This document shows positions 38,044 through 49,979 of a stretch of 64,000 nucleotides of DNA, piece after piece. Made by a program: the position numbers and the translations under genes. The notes beneath the pieces are model-generated. The model did not search any database and had not been told where the DNA came from. It saw nothing but the letters and a program-made list of their open reading frames with translations. Within the stretch, counting starts at the first letter, position 1. Every line of letters starts with the position of its first letter. The stretch lies in contig PTFA01000028.1 in assembly GCA_003342895.1 (NCBI GenBank), forward strand, positions 2,844,505-2,908,504. Reading direction: 5' to 3'. This stretch comes from Casuarius casuarius. Taxonomy: Eukaryota; Chordata; Aves; Casuariiformes; Casuariidae.

Positions 38044-40439
38044 ACGTTTTTGTCAAAAAGGGTCAGGAAGCAGTTCATTTACACAATGTTTTGACAGCAA
38101 CAGTTCAGTCTCCTGGTTGTCACAAACCCAAAGGTTGTCACAAGTTACAAACAAGCTTTCCAAAAATGTCACATCTTTCTTAATTTGGTGACTCTAACCT
38201 TGGCACCAATTTTGAACAAAAACCATGCAGAGTTTTACCCTTAAGGAGTCATTCCCAACCCAAGGGAACACAAACTCAGATATACCTCCTATTCAAGTCA
38301 TCAGTAAAGGTAAATATGCAATTGTATCAACAGATAGCAATAGTATCCAGAAGACATGTTCACTACTTCAACTATGCACCATAGTCTATCAGCCATTATT
38401 TCAAGGTCTGGATCTAATCTTAAGGCCTTGTCCATATGTCTAGCAGTACCAATAGCTGGCCAGTTATGTCCTCTTAACAGAAGCTGAGCCAATGCAGTAT
38501 ACATGTTTTGCATGTCTGAACACAAGACAGATTTCTACATCAGTCTTGTAAAAGCAAACTGGAAACAATTTGTAGTCTCCTGTTGCAATAGAAGCAGTCA
38601 CTGGGGTTTGACTATTTCTTTTTTCTGGAACTAAAAAAACAGAGTATTTTAGAAAACTTGGTTAGTGTTCATAGTGTACAGCAGTTTCTGCCCATTGCCA
38701 GTCTGTCCAGTTCAAAGACAGATTATCCAGCTGCATTAAAATTCTTGCTAAGTCTCTTCTGAAAACTTTCCCTTAGTTAAAAGGTCTTCTATTCTCTAAG
38801 ACTTCCTAAAGGATTCTATACTTGCCTCTGGATCTCCACTGTGAATCTTCAGCAAGGCATTCTTCATCTCTCCCCAGCAAGGCAGGATTTTTGTTGTTAC
38901 TGCTGCTATTACCTGTATTTAAAGACTAAGCATGAGTCATATGTTTACAATAGATACACAACCAGATCTAACCAGAAGTTCTCAAATAATGATTCGGATG
39001 AATGCTAGAGCACATCAGGTACATCCTTCAGTGTTCTTCCCAAACTTCACTGGTTCTGCAGAGAATACTCTCAACATCTTGAGAGCACTCCAATGGCACC
39101 TCTGGAACCCAAGTGTGATGACTGCAGCAGTAAGGGCAAGGCAAGGAAGATGTGAAAAACAGATGTGGTAATATTTCTGAGTTGAATAAACTGGTATTTA
39201 AACTGAATAAACTACCATCTTTCCAGAACCTGGACACTCAAGTTTTGTGTTTGTATCAGAAATGCACAGGGCTGCTAGTAAGGACCACATTCCAACTGCT
39301 TACAGTCTGCTTAAATCTTTACTTCAATACCATTAACATTTGAGTCCTCTGTTCTCAGCCATACCTCATCTTGGAGACTCCCTTCCATCTGTCAGTTTCC
39401 TGAGTTCAGAAATCGTGCTCTGATAAACCTGTATAGCAGCTGCTTTCCTCTAGCAGGGTCCTAAACTTTGCCAAAGCCCCCAAACTTGCTAGCTGTGATC
39501 GGATCATCATTTACAGTGCCCAAAATTCAGCTCAAAACTCACAGCACAGAGGCTGTAGTAAGTAACATATATAAATGAAACACTTTCTCATGTAGTCATC
39601 GAACAATCATAAGATTTTAAGACTGCATCTTAAGATGGCTGGCTGTGTTGCAGAACCAAGTATCAATGGTAACAAAGTCACCATTAGTGGATTACATTTG
39701 TTGTTCATAATCAGGTTCAAGCAAATAGTATGGGCAGGTGGTTCTTCAAAAGGTCAACTCTTAGATTTTCTAGATGCTGTTAAAGCAACAACCTCATGAT
39801 TGAGAGGACTACACTAATTAAAAGCAACCAAACTGGCTTTGGCTATAGCTTCATGAGGGACCAGCTGAACAGCCCAATATTGCCAAAAGGCAGAAGTCAC
39901 AGTCTTCCTCTTCACCCCACCACCCTGCCTTACCTTGAACCAGCACAGCCATGCACTACATCTTTCTATGAGTCGACTTAACTCAATCTGACATAAACCT
40001 AACCCAGAAAAAAAAATAAAAAAAGATTTTTGCTGGGTTAGCCAACTGAACCAGCTTGAAGCAAGGTCTGGCAAACACCAAACACAGGAATTCCCTATGA
40101 GCAGAGAAGCGGTAGGGAATGAGATGTCCCCCTTTTGGCAGCAACCCATGGTAAGCCTGGCTCAGCTGTTCATAAAAAAACTCAGCCAGAGAGGGAAGGT
40201 GAAAGCAGCCAGCTCACACTATAGTCGTTTTCAATAAAGTCTTTCATTATATAAACTCATGAGTTATAAGCTGTTAAAGATTGATAAGAGATGCAAAAAA
40301 ACACAGGGGGTAAGGAAGTCTATGGTAGATAAGTGATAAAAAGGAGCTTATTAGGAGCAAAACAAAACAAAAAACTAACTTCTGCTCTGTTATTGAACCC
40401 TTACAGGTTGGAAATGTCAGAATCAATAATCATACAACA
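38044..40439. other. Intergenic stretch with possible non-coding minus-strand exon
   Basis: A strong minus-strand donor CAAG|GTAAGG (around 39933) is preceded by a long pyrimidine tract and GGGTTAG acceptor near 40003, giving a ~70-nt exon candidate. Another donor (ACAG|GTAATA near 38912) has no open frame. These may be untranslated or non-coding exons. Nothing else is recognised. Confidence 0.3.
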
Positions 40440-41210
40440 AAAAATAAGAAAGGAGAAGCATTCAATAAATATTTTCTTGCATTTGTTAAAGAACTTTTAG
40501 ATTACGTAGTCACATGGTAAAAATACTTTGCATTCCAACACTATCTAAGAGAGATGTTAAAACATCATCTACTAAAGCTAAATATTTTTAAACCAGCAGA
40601 TCAGATAAACAACATTCAAGAATTAAAGTTGGATAAGCCATACTACAGACCATTAATTTTTATTTCAGTGAGTCTTAAAATGCTGGAAAGTATTAGAAGA
40701 TTGGAAGAAAGCTAAGACTACACCACTACAAACAAAAAAAATAATGGGGACAATCCAAATTGTAATATAGAGCTTGGTAAGAAAATTATTTACAGTTAAG
40801 ATAATTAACATCAGTTATGGATGTACTGAATATAGGTCTTGAACTAATCTGAACTTATGATGAAGTTAAAAATTTGGATCGTAAGAGGGTCAAAGGAAAG
40901 ACGACTTCTGTAAGATAACGTGATTTAGTAGTACCCAACACTTTGGTTTATAACTAGAAGAACAGAAGAATGTGACAGATTAAAAACTGAGTCTTAAGAT
41001 GTAACTAAACAGGGAGTCTACCTCACGTGCATTTCTGGTCGATTCCTGCAGGCTTCATACTGTTTAATATTTTACCAATTACCTGGAAGTTAAAAAAAAT
41101 ACAGGTCTGCAGGTGACAAAAAACTGGAGGAGAAGAAATAAACAAACTAGATGTCCTGTACAAACAGTTTGGACCATTTGCTCCTCACCCAAAATAGTTT
41201 GGAAGAAACT
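40440..41210 (+). mobile_element. Degenerate CR1-type LINE ORF2 fragment
   Basis: CTGTTTAATATTTTACCAAT, then ACCTGGAAG and CAGGTGACAAAAAACTGGAGG match the reverse-transcriptase region consensus (LFNIFINDL, then ADDTKLGG) in forward orientation with many changes. Upstream text is compatible with further ORF2 sequence. It is heavily decayed, with no intact frame. Confidence 0.5.
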
Positions 41211-41324
41211 TCAGGATCAAACATAAGGACAAAATGACCTCTTGCCTTGGGATAACTATATCATTACTAGCAGAAAACTTTCTTCTTCAGTCATCTCAAA
41301 GCAGGGCCTGTCTCAAAGTCAAGC

Positions 41325-41430
41325 CGCACTGCTCCTTGTCCAGTCAAGACAAATACACCCAAGGACGGAGATTCCACAACCTCCCCGGGCAACCCAGCCC
41401 ACTGTTTACCTACTCTTACCATGATCTCTT
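41325..41430 (-). mobile_element. CR1 LINE fragment, reverse orientation
   Basis: CTCCTTGTCCAGTCAAGAC, AAGGACGGAGATTCCACAAC and CTCCCCGGGCAACCCAGCC follow the reverse complement of the CR1 3' region closely. It is 3'-incomplete and followed by T- and A-rich sequence. Confidence 0.75.
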
Positions 41431-42841
41431 TTTTTTTCTTTTTTTTTTAATGTCCAATTACTTCCATTTAATTAAAAAAATGTTCATTACTTATGAAATA
41501 ATTTATTTCCATCTTTGCTGGTTTTACCTATTTAAAGAAACACTGTCTTCTTGCTCTCTTTTCCCCTCCAGAAGGACAATCAAACACAAAATAAGGTTTA
41601 TTTTTTAAGATGAAAAAATCCATCCTAACATATTACAACTGAAAAGGACTTAAAATTGTGGTTAGTCATCTGCTGAGCATAAGCTCTCAGCATAACACTG
41701 CAATTATCTCATGGCAGGGACTGTTCATGGCTCCCAGGGCTGCAACACATTTGCTCTTCCCTGGTATGGAGAGTCCTCATTTACAACAGGAAAAGCTCTA
41801 CCAGCAGTTCATATATGCCTAGTGTAGCTTCCAGATGGACACCTAGCCCAAAAAAGTGCTCTCCCACACGAGCTCCTGAAGAATATACTTGCATTCCAGA
41901 CTTTCCATTAGTTCACTGCACATTTAACTACAATTTTTACCTTATTCCTTCCCCCACTTTCTTCACACGCACCTGACCGAAGCTCCATTCCTCAGCATCT
42001 TGCTTTGATTTTTTCCTCTAATGAAGGAACCAACTCCCTGAATAAACCTTAGCTTTACTCTCGACTCAATGGAATACCAATTTAAGCCTTTTGTTTTCAT
42101 TCACCCCTTTCCACCTCTATGAAACTGAATTTCTGGCATCCGTTACTTCAGCTAGAAGGACTGGGGAAAACCTAGGCCGCTGTGACTGACTAGTCCATAC
42201 AAAAAAGTCTGGGGGGCAAGGTTTACTTCAAATTGACCAGAAGTTCCTACCAAAAGGTAATTTCTGAGTTTCGCTTAGTCCAAACTAACCCTCCTACATC
42301 CTTTCCTAAGTCTTGTTCATCTGCAGCAGAAGTAACACTGTCTACCCTATATATTAACCTGCTTAGACTTTTTTATTTGGACAGAATATGTTTCTATCTA
42401 TCTCTGTTGCTTTATCCAAGGATCTTCCTGTGACCGCCACTCAGCTTTTCCCACTCTGTTAAGTGGCTGTGTCGGATGCTGCCAGACCCTTAAGGGATGA
42501 GGAAGCCATCTGATACGATTCAAACACACATAACGTGGGCCCAAGTCAAACATTCTTACATCCCTTAGAGCTATGCCCGCAAAGTAGACCTAAATACTAC
42601 AGACTATAGCAAAGCTAAGTACTGTGCGGACAAGACACAGCCCTTGGCAGAGCAGTCTTCTAGTCACATTTTTCTTATGTTTCTGCAATCTGTATCCAGG
42701 TAATCCAAGGCCCTGCTTGGAGTCACCAACAGTGTGAAGAGGCCTATAGGATGCATCTCAGAAGAAAAACATCACCAATATGCAGAGATTCTTCTTCATG
42801 GCACACACCCCAGCCCTCTCCCCTTCTACCTCAGAAATTAC

Positions 42842-42877
42842 CTCTGACTACAAGTGTCCTGAGTAAACACAGGAAGC
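42842..42877 (-). CDS. Candidate minus-strand exon (LPVFTQDTCSQ)
   Basis: A good acceptor (TGCTGCACCACAG) and donor (CAGAG|GTAATT) bracket 36 nt, open in the frame G|LPVFTQDTCSQ|AG. Its phase (1 nt in, 2 nt out) joins correctly to the preceding candidate exon at 42935-42995, giving PHRLPVFTQD. Confidence 0.45.
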
Positions 42878-42934
42878 CTGTGGTGCAGCACAGCAGTTTT
42901 AATCACATATGACATGGGGAGACAAGTGGCTTAC

Positions 42935-42995
42935 CTGTGTGGCAACTGCATCCCATAGGTACCATTAGAGTCAGAAAACCTTTCAGCTTTAGTGC
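42935..42995 (-). CDS. Candidate minus-strand exon (TKAERFSDSNGTYGMQLPH)
   Basis: The acceptor GTATGTATTCAG and the strong donor CACAG|GTAAGC enclose 61 nt, with 2 nt in and 2 nt out. The frame TKAERFSDSNGTYGMQLPH is open and hydrophilic, and it joins in phase to the candidate exon at 42842-42877. It is probably part of the same minus-strand transcription unit as the exons at 46.7-50 kb. No homologue is recognised. Confidence 0.45.
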
Positions 42996-43814
42996 CTGAA
43001 TACATACATGCACAAGCATGCACATACAATACTCACAAGAATCAGTAATCTTCCGTTTCTTCTGTGGTGATGAATTCCCCAATGCACAAGAACAAATTTT
43101 TAGATTGCACAGAAGTAAGTTCTCATTGCCTATAAGCAAGCAACCCTTCCCCGTCGCGGCGGCCACCCCCCCCCAAGAAAAAAGTCAGCTTAGGGTCTCT
43201 TTCAAGGACCAGCACCAAAATAAAAAAAAAAAATCCATGCATTTATGATCACATGTGACAGTACTGGTCATGATTAAACTGACACTCCCTGTTTTGTTTT
43301 CTTCTAAACAAAATGCACAGGTGCAGACATTAAAAATGGTCTTAATATTATCCCACTTAAAGCCAATATGAAGAGTATTAACAAAAGCCTCTAGACTTCC
43401 AAAACTACTAGAACAGGACACCAATGATGCGAGTCTATGCGAGGAGTGATTTCATCACAGTTGATAAGAACATATGTAGAAAAGAAATGTGGCAACATTT
43501 AAACATCTTAAAGTAAGAGAAAGGTGAAATGAATCTGGGTATGACCAACAGGGGTTATGGTGGCTTCTCCAGCTACTTGACTTTTAAACAGACTGCCTGA
43601 ATTTCTAAGATATATATTATAATTTAAGGAGGAATCAATACAGAAAAGTTTTATGGCCTGCATTTTACAGGTTGTACTGTAAAACTGCAGTGGTTTATGA
43701 TCTGTAAATCTGAATAAACTTCTTGAGAACTACCTTAATTGCAATTCAGGTAAATAATCCTTTCTAGTCTATAATTTCCTTGTCAAAGGACCAGAAAAAT
43801 AACAGCTGTAGGTT

Positions 43815-43830
43815 GGGGGGGGGGGGGGGG
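43815..43830. repeat. 16-G homopolymer
   Basis: GGTT followed by an uninterrupted run of 16 G. It could form a G-quadruplex and is also error-prone in assemblies. Confidence 0.95.
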
Positions 43831-43840
43831 TTAAACTTAC

Positions 43841-43891
43841 AGATCCACCAGAATGCAACCCACCCTTATTTTGAAATTCAAGACCCTTGTC
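43841..43891 (-). CDS. Possible minus-strand exon (DKGLEFQNKGGLHSGGS)
   Basis: 51 nt, phase 0 on both sides, between an AATATTTAAAG acceptor and a GGATCT|GTAAGT donor, open as DKGLEFQNKGGLHSGGS. The acceptor is weak, and support comes from the donor and the open frame only. Confidence 0.3.
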
Positions 43892-45420
43892 CTTTAAATA
43901 TTACCCCAAAAAGAGAATTCATAAATCAACATAAAGAGTATTGGCAAGCATCCCATCATCATCATAGTCTGCATCAACTATCTATGCAATAGAAACACCT
44001 CAATGGAAAAAATGGTCAGATGCTCTACACACATCTGTCTCCTTCAAATCAAAATTAATTAGAAAAAAAATTGCTGAAGAGGACCTAGTACATCAAGATC
44101 ATTATTAGATGAAAGTAAACAGCACTTTAGTTACAGAATTCTTACTTCTCCCTCAGCTGTATGTATCCAATTAATGGCACCATTAAACAATGCCGGAAAT
44201 TAAGATAATTTGTTAATACTCTACATGAAAGTGTGGCCACAGTGATGAACAGCTTATGGCCTAGTGATATCAGCAGGTAAACTGAACTTTATATATGTTA
44301 TTTTATTTATCCATAAAAATCAGTTAATCTTGCTCAAATAAAACATAATGAAAACTGAATTTCACTACAAAAATTCTCCTCTTTAAATACAAAGTAGCCT
44401 TGTTAAAAAGAAAATTTTGTTTGAGGACAATGCACCTATATGTAATCATGATCAACTTAACCATTTTGTTAGTTAATAAAGCAGTAAATTGCATTCAGAA
44501 GTCTGTGCTCTTAAGAACTTCATAAGTACTAACAGCTGGAAGCATGAAGACCTCTAAAATTATTAACTGCAGTGACTTGCATCCAAAGATTCAATTTTCT
44601 ATTTAAAAGTGTCTCTCCAAAATGTTCAGGATTAGATTAAAGGAGTAGTCATGAAAACAACTCAAGAAAAACTTGTTCAAAAGATAAGTCAAAAGACAGT
44701 GTCTCCTTCAAATAAGTTCACATGCAACGTTTCTGGCAGCAGCTGAACCTTCTCTTTGAATTACCCCTGCTGTTGTGATAGCTGGGCTCCTAAAAGGAAC
44801 TTCACTTCAACTGGGCAAGGGGGCTTCAAAAGCAATAACAACCTGGTTGCCTCATCCATCCAAATTCAGTGTTGGCCAGTTTAATCTTTTCAAATAAATA
44901 TAAGGCTCAGTCTTCAAAAGAAGTTAAACCAAATTCAAATAAACTTTTTTCTGTAGGAACAAAAGTATCAAAACAAAGCTATATATCCTCTAGAATGCCC
45001 TGAACACAAAACTTGCTTAGAAAGTAAAAGAATTGCTTAGACACTAAAGTAGTGAGAATCTAGATGAAAAATGTACAGGCAACTACAGTAGAAGTAATAA
45101 AAGCTGATGAACTAATAGCCTGGTAACTTATGTCTAAGAAGTGAGATTTCATTACAAGAACTAAGGAAAAAGACTGCTGGACTAATCACACAATCCATAA
45201 AGACAAAAATACTTGTGATTCCTCCAGGAAAATTTTCACAGTCCAGGAAGTTTGTCTTTGCTGAAGCTGCAATATCACGACATCGAATTAAGTCTTCTAA
45301 TGTTAGTGCCTTGAAAATGATTTAGTCTTAGCTAAGGAAATGCATCAGATGTGCAGAAAGCCTCCAATACATTGCAAACAGTAAGCCATGCAGTTTTTGT
45401 ATCACCACACAAACTCTTAC

Positions 45421-45739
45421 CTTTTCAAATGGTTTTCTAGACAGAAAACTGTACAGGCATATGTTACAGAAGTGAATTTATCTAGTCCAAAGTTATAACC
45501 ACAAAGATCTACTGACAGAAGAAAAAACAAAGTGGAATAGCACCAATTATGCACACCACTCAACTTTTGAATGATAAAAGTATTCTCTAAAACTGTACTC
45601 AGAAGGTCACTTTGATTAATACTAACCAAGCAAGATTTATTAAAGGAGTGCTCAAAATATTCATCGAGCCAATAATATTTGGCACAAAACCTGGTAAGGT
45701 TTGGCTCTATAACATCTCTCAGTTTTTTAAGGTTATTTC
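45421..45739 (-). CDS. Candidate minus-strand coding exon, ~105 codons
   Basis: On the minus strand the frame is open from an acceptor-like GTCGAATAG to a strong donor, GAAAAG|GTAAGA. It includes NLKKLRDVIEPNLTRFCAK, YYWLDEYFEHSFNKSC and GYNFGLDKFTSVTY. An even better acceptor (TTTTTTCTTCTGTCAG) lies inside at 45512 and would give a 91-nt exon 45421-45511 in the same frame, so the 5' limit is uncertain. Phases in and out are 2 nt and 2 nt. The protein family is not recognised. Confidence 0.5.
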
Positions 45740-46698
45740 CTATTCGACATGTGTCAAACCAAGAGGACCAAGTATAACATCCTTAGCTCCAATACCACAC
45801 TTTAAAAGTTCTGTATTTATAGAGGAGATACGGCAAAGACAAATACTAGATACCACACTGACCACTGAAATCAAGCAGACTTTAGGCAGTTCAAGTCTCA
45901 AAATAGCCTATCTCATCATATACTTCCAAATGCAATCTCACCTACAAGCACCTACACACATCTTCCCAGCTGGAACCTGCCCTCAGTCTGAGGAGTTCAG
46001 GGTTTCTCTCCCACACAAACTCTACTGTAACTCTGAGAGGCAATACACAGCCCTAGAGAATACAACAGGATGGGAGGACAAAAACACATAGAGACAGACC
46101 TCTGGAAACCAAAAATACAAGATTCCAGATGACAGAAAGCAAACAGTCTGACCCCGTAGCCTAGAAATGAAGACACAACCCTCGGAGTCCTTCCTCCTGG
46201 ACTGGGGCCACTTACTCAGTTACATTTAAAAGTTAATTGAACACAGTCAATGACACATCAGCAAATTGCATTCCCTCCTGGATAAATATACATCCAACCT
46301 GCAGGCCTTGTATTGCCTTTAAATAAGAGTATTGATCACAAACTGTTAAACAGAAAATTACAGGTCTTTTAAGACTGCTTTAGGAGTGTACAGCTTACAC
46401 TGGGAAAGTTTTCCTCAAGACCAGACTGTGTGTCTGTGTGCACTGGGGGCCAGAATAAATGGAAGTGGCAGAGAGCGCCAGAATGAAAGTCTCTCGCTCC
46501 TCAGTGACTTGGAAGCCCAGGCACCCGAATCCAGCGAGTGCACTGGCGAGCGCACTCACCACCCAGCTACTGACTGTTCTAATGCATCTCACCATCTCTA
46601 GGTGAAGCTAGTCCACTTTTATGAAGATTCAACTGAAAAGTTGACCAGAAACGACTCTGTACTACAATGGCAGGGGACTTGCACAGGATGTGAAACAC

Positions 46699-49600
46699 CT
46701 GCATTTTACGCTCTGAATCACACAAACTAGAGAATCCAGGTCTCTTACATCTATTCTGAATGTTCCTGGCACAAAGCAACCAACCCAAATGATTAAGAAT
46801 ACTGCTTCATCTGTGCATCCCACGGTTTTCTACACTCAGCATGGCCTCTCCAGCTGCCATTCTCCAGGCTTCAATTTCTGACTGAGAGGCAGCACAACCT
46901 TCAATTAGGGAATAAGTGTCTGCAGCAGTCACCTATATGGGCAGCTGCAGAGTGTAGGAGTACTCACAGGAGGCTGACCTTCATTTCTTGATCTTAGCAC
47001 CATGACAATTTAGGGTTAGAGGTAAAGGGTTACCAAAGTCACGGGGCAGAGTGTCTGTCACATCATTTTCTTAAAATCAAATGCAAGCGTGATAAGCAAA
47101 CCCAACAAATTATTAAGATCCAGATGTGATAAGGGATTGCCTCTACTGGCCTAAAACAGTCACTTGACTTTGATTAGGGCTAATATTTAACCTCTTTGAA
47201 TTTTAGTAGTTTTTAACCACATGACTACTTCTCTCTGAACATCTTCATTTACTAAGAGAAACATTGAATTAAATACCATTTTTGCACACTACAGGAGTGG
47301 CTGGAAGGTTGGGGAAGATTTATGAAGAGGTGGAAGTGGTGGTCAACTAAGTCATGAACACTCCTAGCATGCCCAGGTCCTGAAGAAACCAGTCATCTTG
47401 GTTTTATTGGGTCTTTTTCAGTTGCTCCTGGAGGAGGGTTCTTCAAGGGTCACCAGGGTATACTGCATGAGTGCAATGGTAATGCAACAAACTCAGTTGA
47501 CTGCTGGAGGGAGGGGGCTGTTTTGGGGTTGTTTTTTTATGTCTAGTTCATTCTCCTTTCCACTAGTCAGTGTGACATTCTTTTCTGTGGTTGTTTTGTA
47601 ACTATCTGCCAAAAAATTGTAAAAGAATAACTATTTCAGAATTAATTAACTTTGGTTCAAAAGCTTTCTGACTGTTGGCACCAACACTTTTGTCATTCCT
47701 GAGCCTCTGAATTGACAATTCCAATAAAACAAACATTTTTATATCCTCGTATTTCTAAGTATAGCTCTTTTGAATCTACCAGGACTTAAACCAAAACACA
47801 CAGTTCTCTGCTATTTAACTAAGCTTTTCAGTTACTATGCACACAAAGTGCTTGCCGTGTACTAACTGCACTGATCTCAATGGGAGCTGAGGAACCGAAT
47901 CACTCTTGAGTTTTATGCCATCACCTCACTTGGTCCACACCATCACAGTAAGCAAGTTACAACTTTTACAAATTACAGTTTACTATGCATTACCTCCACA
48001 TGTTCTTCAACAGCTCTTGCTTCAAAGCATACCAACAAAAGGGCAACTCTTTCACTAAAGGAAGCAAGTAGTATCAGCCTCGATTCAAGGATCTTATATA
48101 GTTTCAGAAAAAACAGAACTGAAGAGCTTCCAAGTGTGCTGTGAATTATAAACACTTGGTATTTCTTTAGTGGTTATGTTCTTGTTAAGGCAGATCAGGA
48201 CAAACTGGATTCTCTGTGTTTTCAAATACGCAACAGGTTCTGCAGATTATGGGTAGTGTTTTGAACTGAAGCAGAATCTGGCACATCCAGTATTTTGCAT
48301 GTCTAATTTCAAAAAGAGAGAAAAAAATTACTCCAGCGGCTGTGATTTTATTGACCAGTCTCATAGCGCTCATAACAGATTAACTTACTTCTCTTCTACA
48401 TTGTGGAATTTTATTCTAGAAGTAACCAGCATTTCAGCTACTGGAGATGAAATATTCTTAATCTTACCTACTGCACTCGTGCCTTAGTTTGGAGATACTA
48501 TCATCATTACACAAACAATCCAAACCATATAAATGGCTTTGCCATTTATAAATGTTTGCTATAAAAAAAAATCATTAAATGAGGAACGCAAACTTAGTTA
48601 AGTAATTTTAGTTTATATTTAATCACATTGTTGCTTTAAGCTATGGCTTCCATCAGAACAGTCTTAACTAATTCCCACCCAATATAATATCAACAGCTGC
48701 ATTTCCCTGTTTATCATCCCAGATGGAAATCTGTCTTGTCAGGGTCTTCACAAGTGTCATTGACTGCAACTCCAGAAATTGTTTCAAGAACAATAACTTT
48801 CCAGTAATTCTGGGTTCCCTTTCATGCTCTAGCTGAGAGTGCACTGTAGTTTTCCACACCTCCAGGAGTGCTTTCCGTGCCAGTCTGAAATACCTTACTT
48901 TCTCCACTAGCATCAACATCTAAAATATGACCTTCTTAAAACTATGTCCAGACCTTCCACAGACAACACCCTCAGTACTTTCCTGTATAGAGGAAATCAT
49001 TTTAGCTCCTTTTTTGACATTTAGGATCTAGAATTAAGATATGCATAACCCACAGTAATGCCCAGTTAAAAAATAAAATTCTTCTCTTAAATCACAGGAC
49101 ATGGCTCAAGATCGCAAGTTTTATGACTGTAGTCACATGACAGTAATCAGCATCCACTTAAGCCACTGAAAACTCAAACCAGGTTGAGTCTGAATCTTAT
49201 GAACTGAAAAATGAGCCATAAAACATTCTTGAAATCAGTTCTCCCTTCACTGGGGTCAAATCCTGAAGCCCAACACCACAAAAAACTCAAGTTGCAGATG
49301 AAGAGGAAAAGCTGATGACAAACTTCAGAGAGAGAAATCATTTGCAAACAGATGCTATACACCAACTTGTTACCTTTTGACAAGAATAATTACTTTCTTT
49401 CTTTTGACAAGAATAATTACTTTCTTTTCTCCTTTTCTTAAATTTAAGAATTTTATATGCACGCTCTTTTTTGAGAAATGTTAGGCTAATGTGGTAGCAA
49501 AGCACTTTACATAAGAAGAAAGAGAACACACAGTGTAACATAACACAACACAGCAATTGTCCTCTCACTTAAGGATCATAACAGACAGCTGAAGATGATT

Positions 49601-49979
49601 TAGTCTCGCAATATACTTACTACAGAAGTGTTTTATTATTAAAGCTGTAGGCTGGAAGAACAATAGAACTAGAGTTAGATATTAGAAAATGACCACACAA
49701 TGTAATTAAATCTGCTTGTGTCACTGCTTTCACACATCATAAAATAGTATGATTATACATTTTGATGCTCTTTCTCCCTTTGCAAGACTTCAGCCTCAGC
49801 TGGTGTTCATAACAAACAGTCCTTACTTTCTCTTGTTCTCTTCAAGCACTTTTTTTCCCCCCTTCCTTTTTTCCACTGAAATACTTCACTCTTCACTGAA
49901 TATGCAAGTTATTCCAGTCTCTCCTTACAGGGAAACTCTTCACTACAGCGTCTGAACCCCACCTTTGAACCAGTGGTAG
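46699..49979 (-). CDS. Unrecognised multi-exon protein gene on the minus strand between FCHO2 and TMEM171
   Basis: Twelve short exons read in order on the minus strand: 49929-49979, 49621-49651, 49374-49485, 48679-48919, 48389-48482, 48230-48302, 47994-48054, 47454-47503, 47192-47251, 47034-47069, 46824-46919, 46699-46765. Ten of the eleven junctions are in phase, mostly with good acceptors and donors; introns are 58-490 nt. Successive peptides include YSFNNKTLLYLTFLKKERAY, RYFRLARKALLEVWKTTVHS, KILDVPDSASVQNTTHNLQN, LLLKELPFCWYALKQELLKN, NEDVQREVVMWLKTTKIQR, AWRMAAGEAMLSVENR and TFRIDVRDLDSLVCVIQSVK. The product looks soluble, helical and Lys/Arg-rich near its N-terminal part; I do not recognise it. 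The 48389/48302 junction is off by one base as read, and weak donors occur at 48230, 47192 and 46824. The start (perhaps 51270-51296) and the 3' end are unresolved. It could be a bird gene absent from this human locus, a misjoined model or a recent pseudogene. Confidence 0.68.
48679..48919 (-). CDS. Longest well-defined exon of the unrecognised minus-strand gene (80 codons)
   Basis: The acceptor CATATTTTAG and donor TTGG|GTGGGA enclose 241 nt (phase 0 to 1) with an uninterrupted frame: MLMLVEKVRYFRLARKALLE, VWKTTVHSQLEHEREPRITG, KLLFLKQFLELQSMTLVKTL, then TRQISIWDDKQGNAAVDIIL. The pattern is amphipathic-helical. The upstream exon 49374-49485 ends in phase 0 exactly as needed. Confidence 0.7.
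49374..49485 (-). CDS. Minus-strand exon with in-frame 9-codon tandem duplication
   Basis: 112 nt, 1 nt in and phase 0 out, between an acceptor ACCACATTAG and donor CAAAAG|GTAACA. It encodes LTFLKKERAYKILKFKKRR and then two copies of KESNYSCQK. The repeat unit is exactly 27 bp, preserving the frame, which supports coding function. The basic KKRRK cluster resembles a nuclear-localisation signal. Confidence 0.65.

Noticed and set aside
38850..39060. Minus-strand exon with ACAG|GTAATA donor near 38912
   Set aside because: All three frames contain stops; could only be untranslated or non-coding, with no further support.
47277..47300. 24-nt minus-strand microexon with excellent acceptor
   Set aside because: Would leave a 25-nt intron before the exon at 47251; the exons on either side join in phase without it.
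48468..48558. Minus-strand exon reading NIYKWQSHLYGLDCLCNDDS with strong acceptor and GTAAGA donor
   Set aside because: It fits the phase of the preceding exon but leaves the following sequence with only a ~27-nt intron to the next acceptor. The overlapping exon 48389-48482 gives a longer, more coherent frame. Kept only as a possible alternative.
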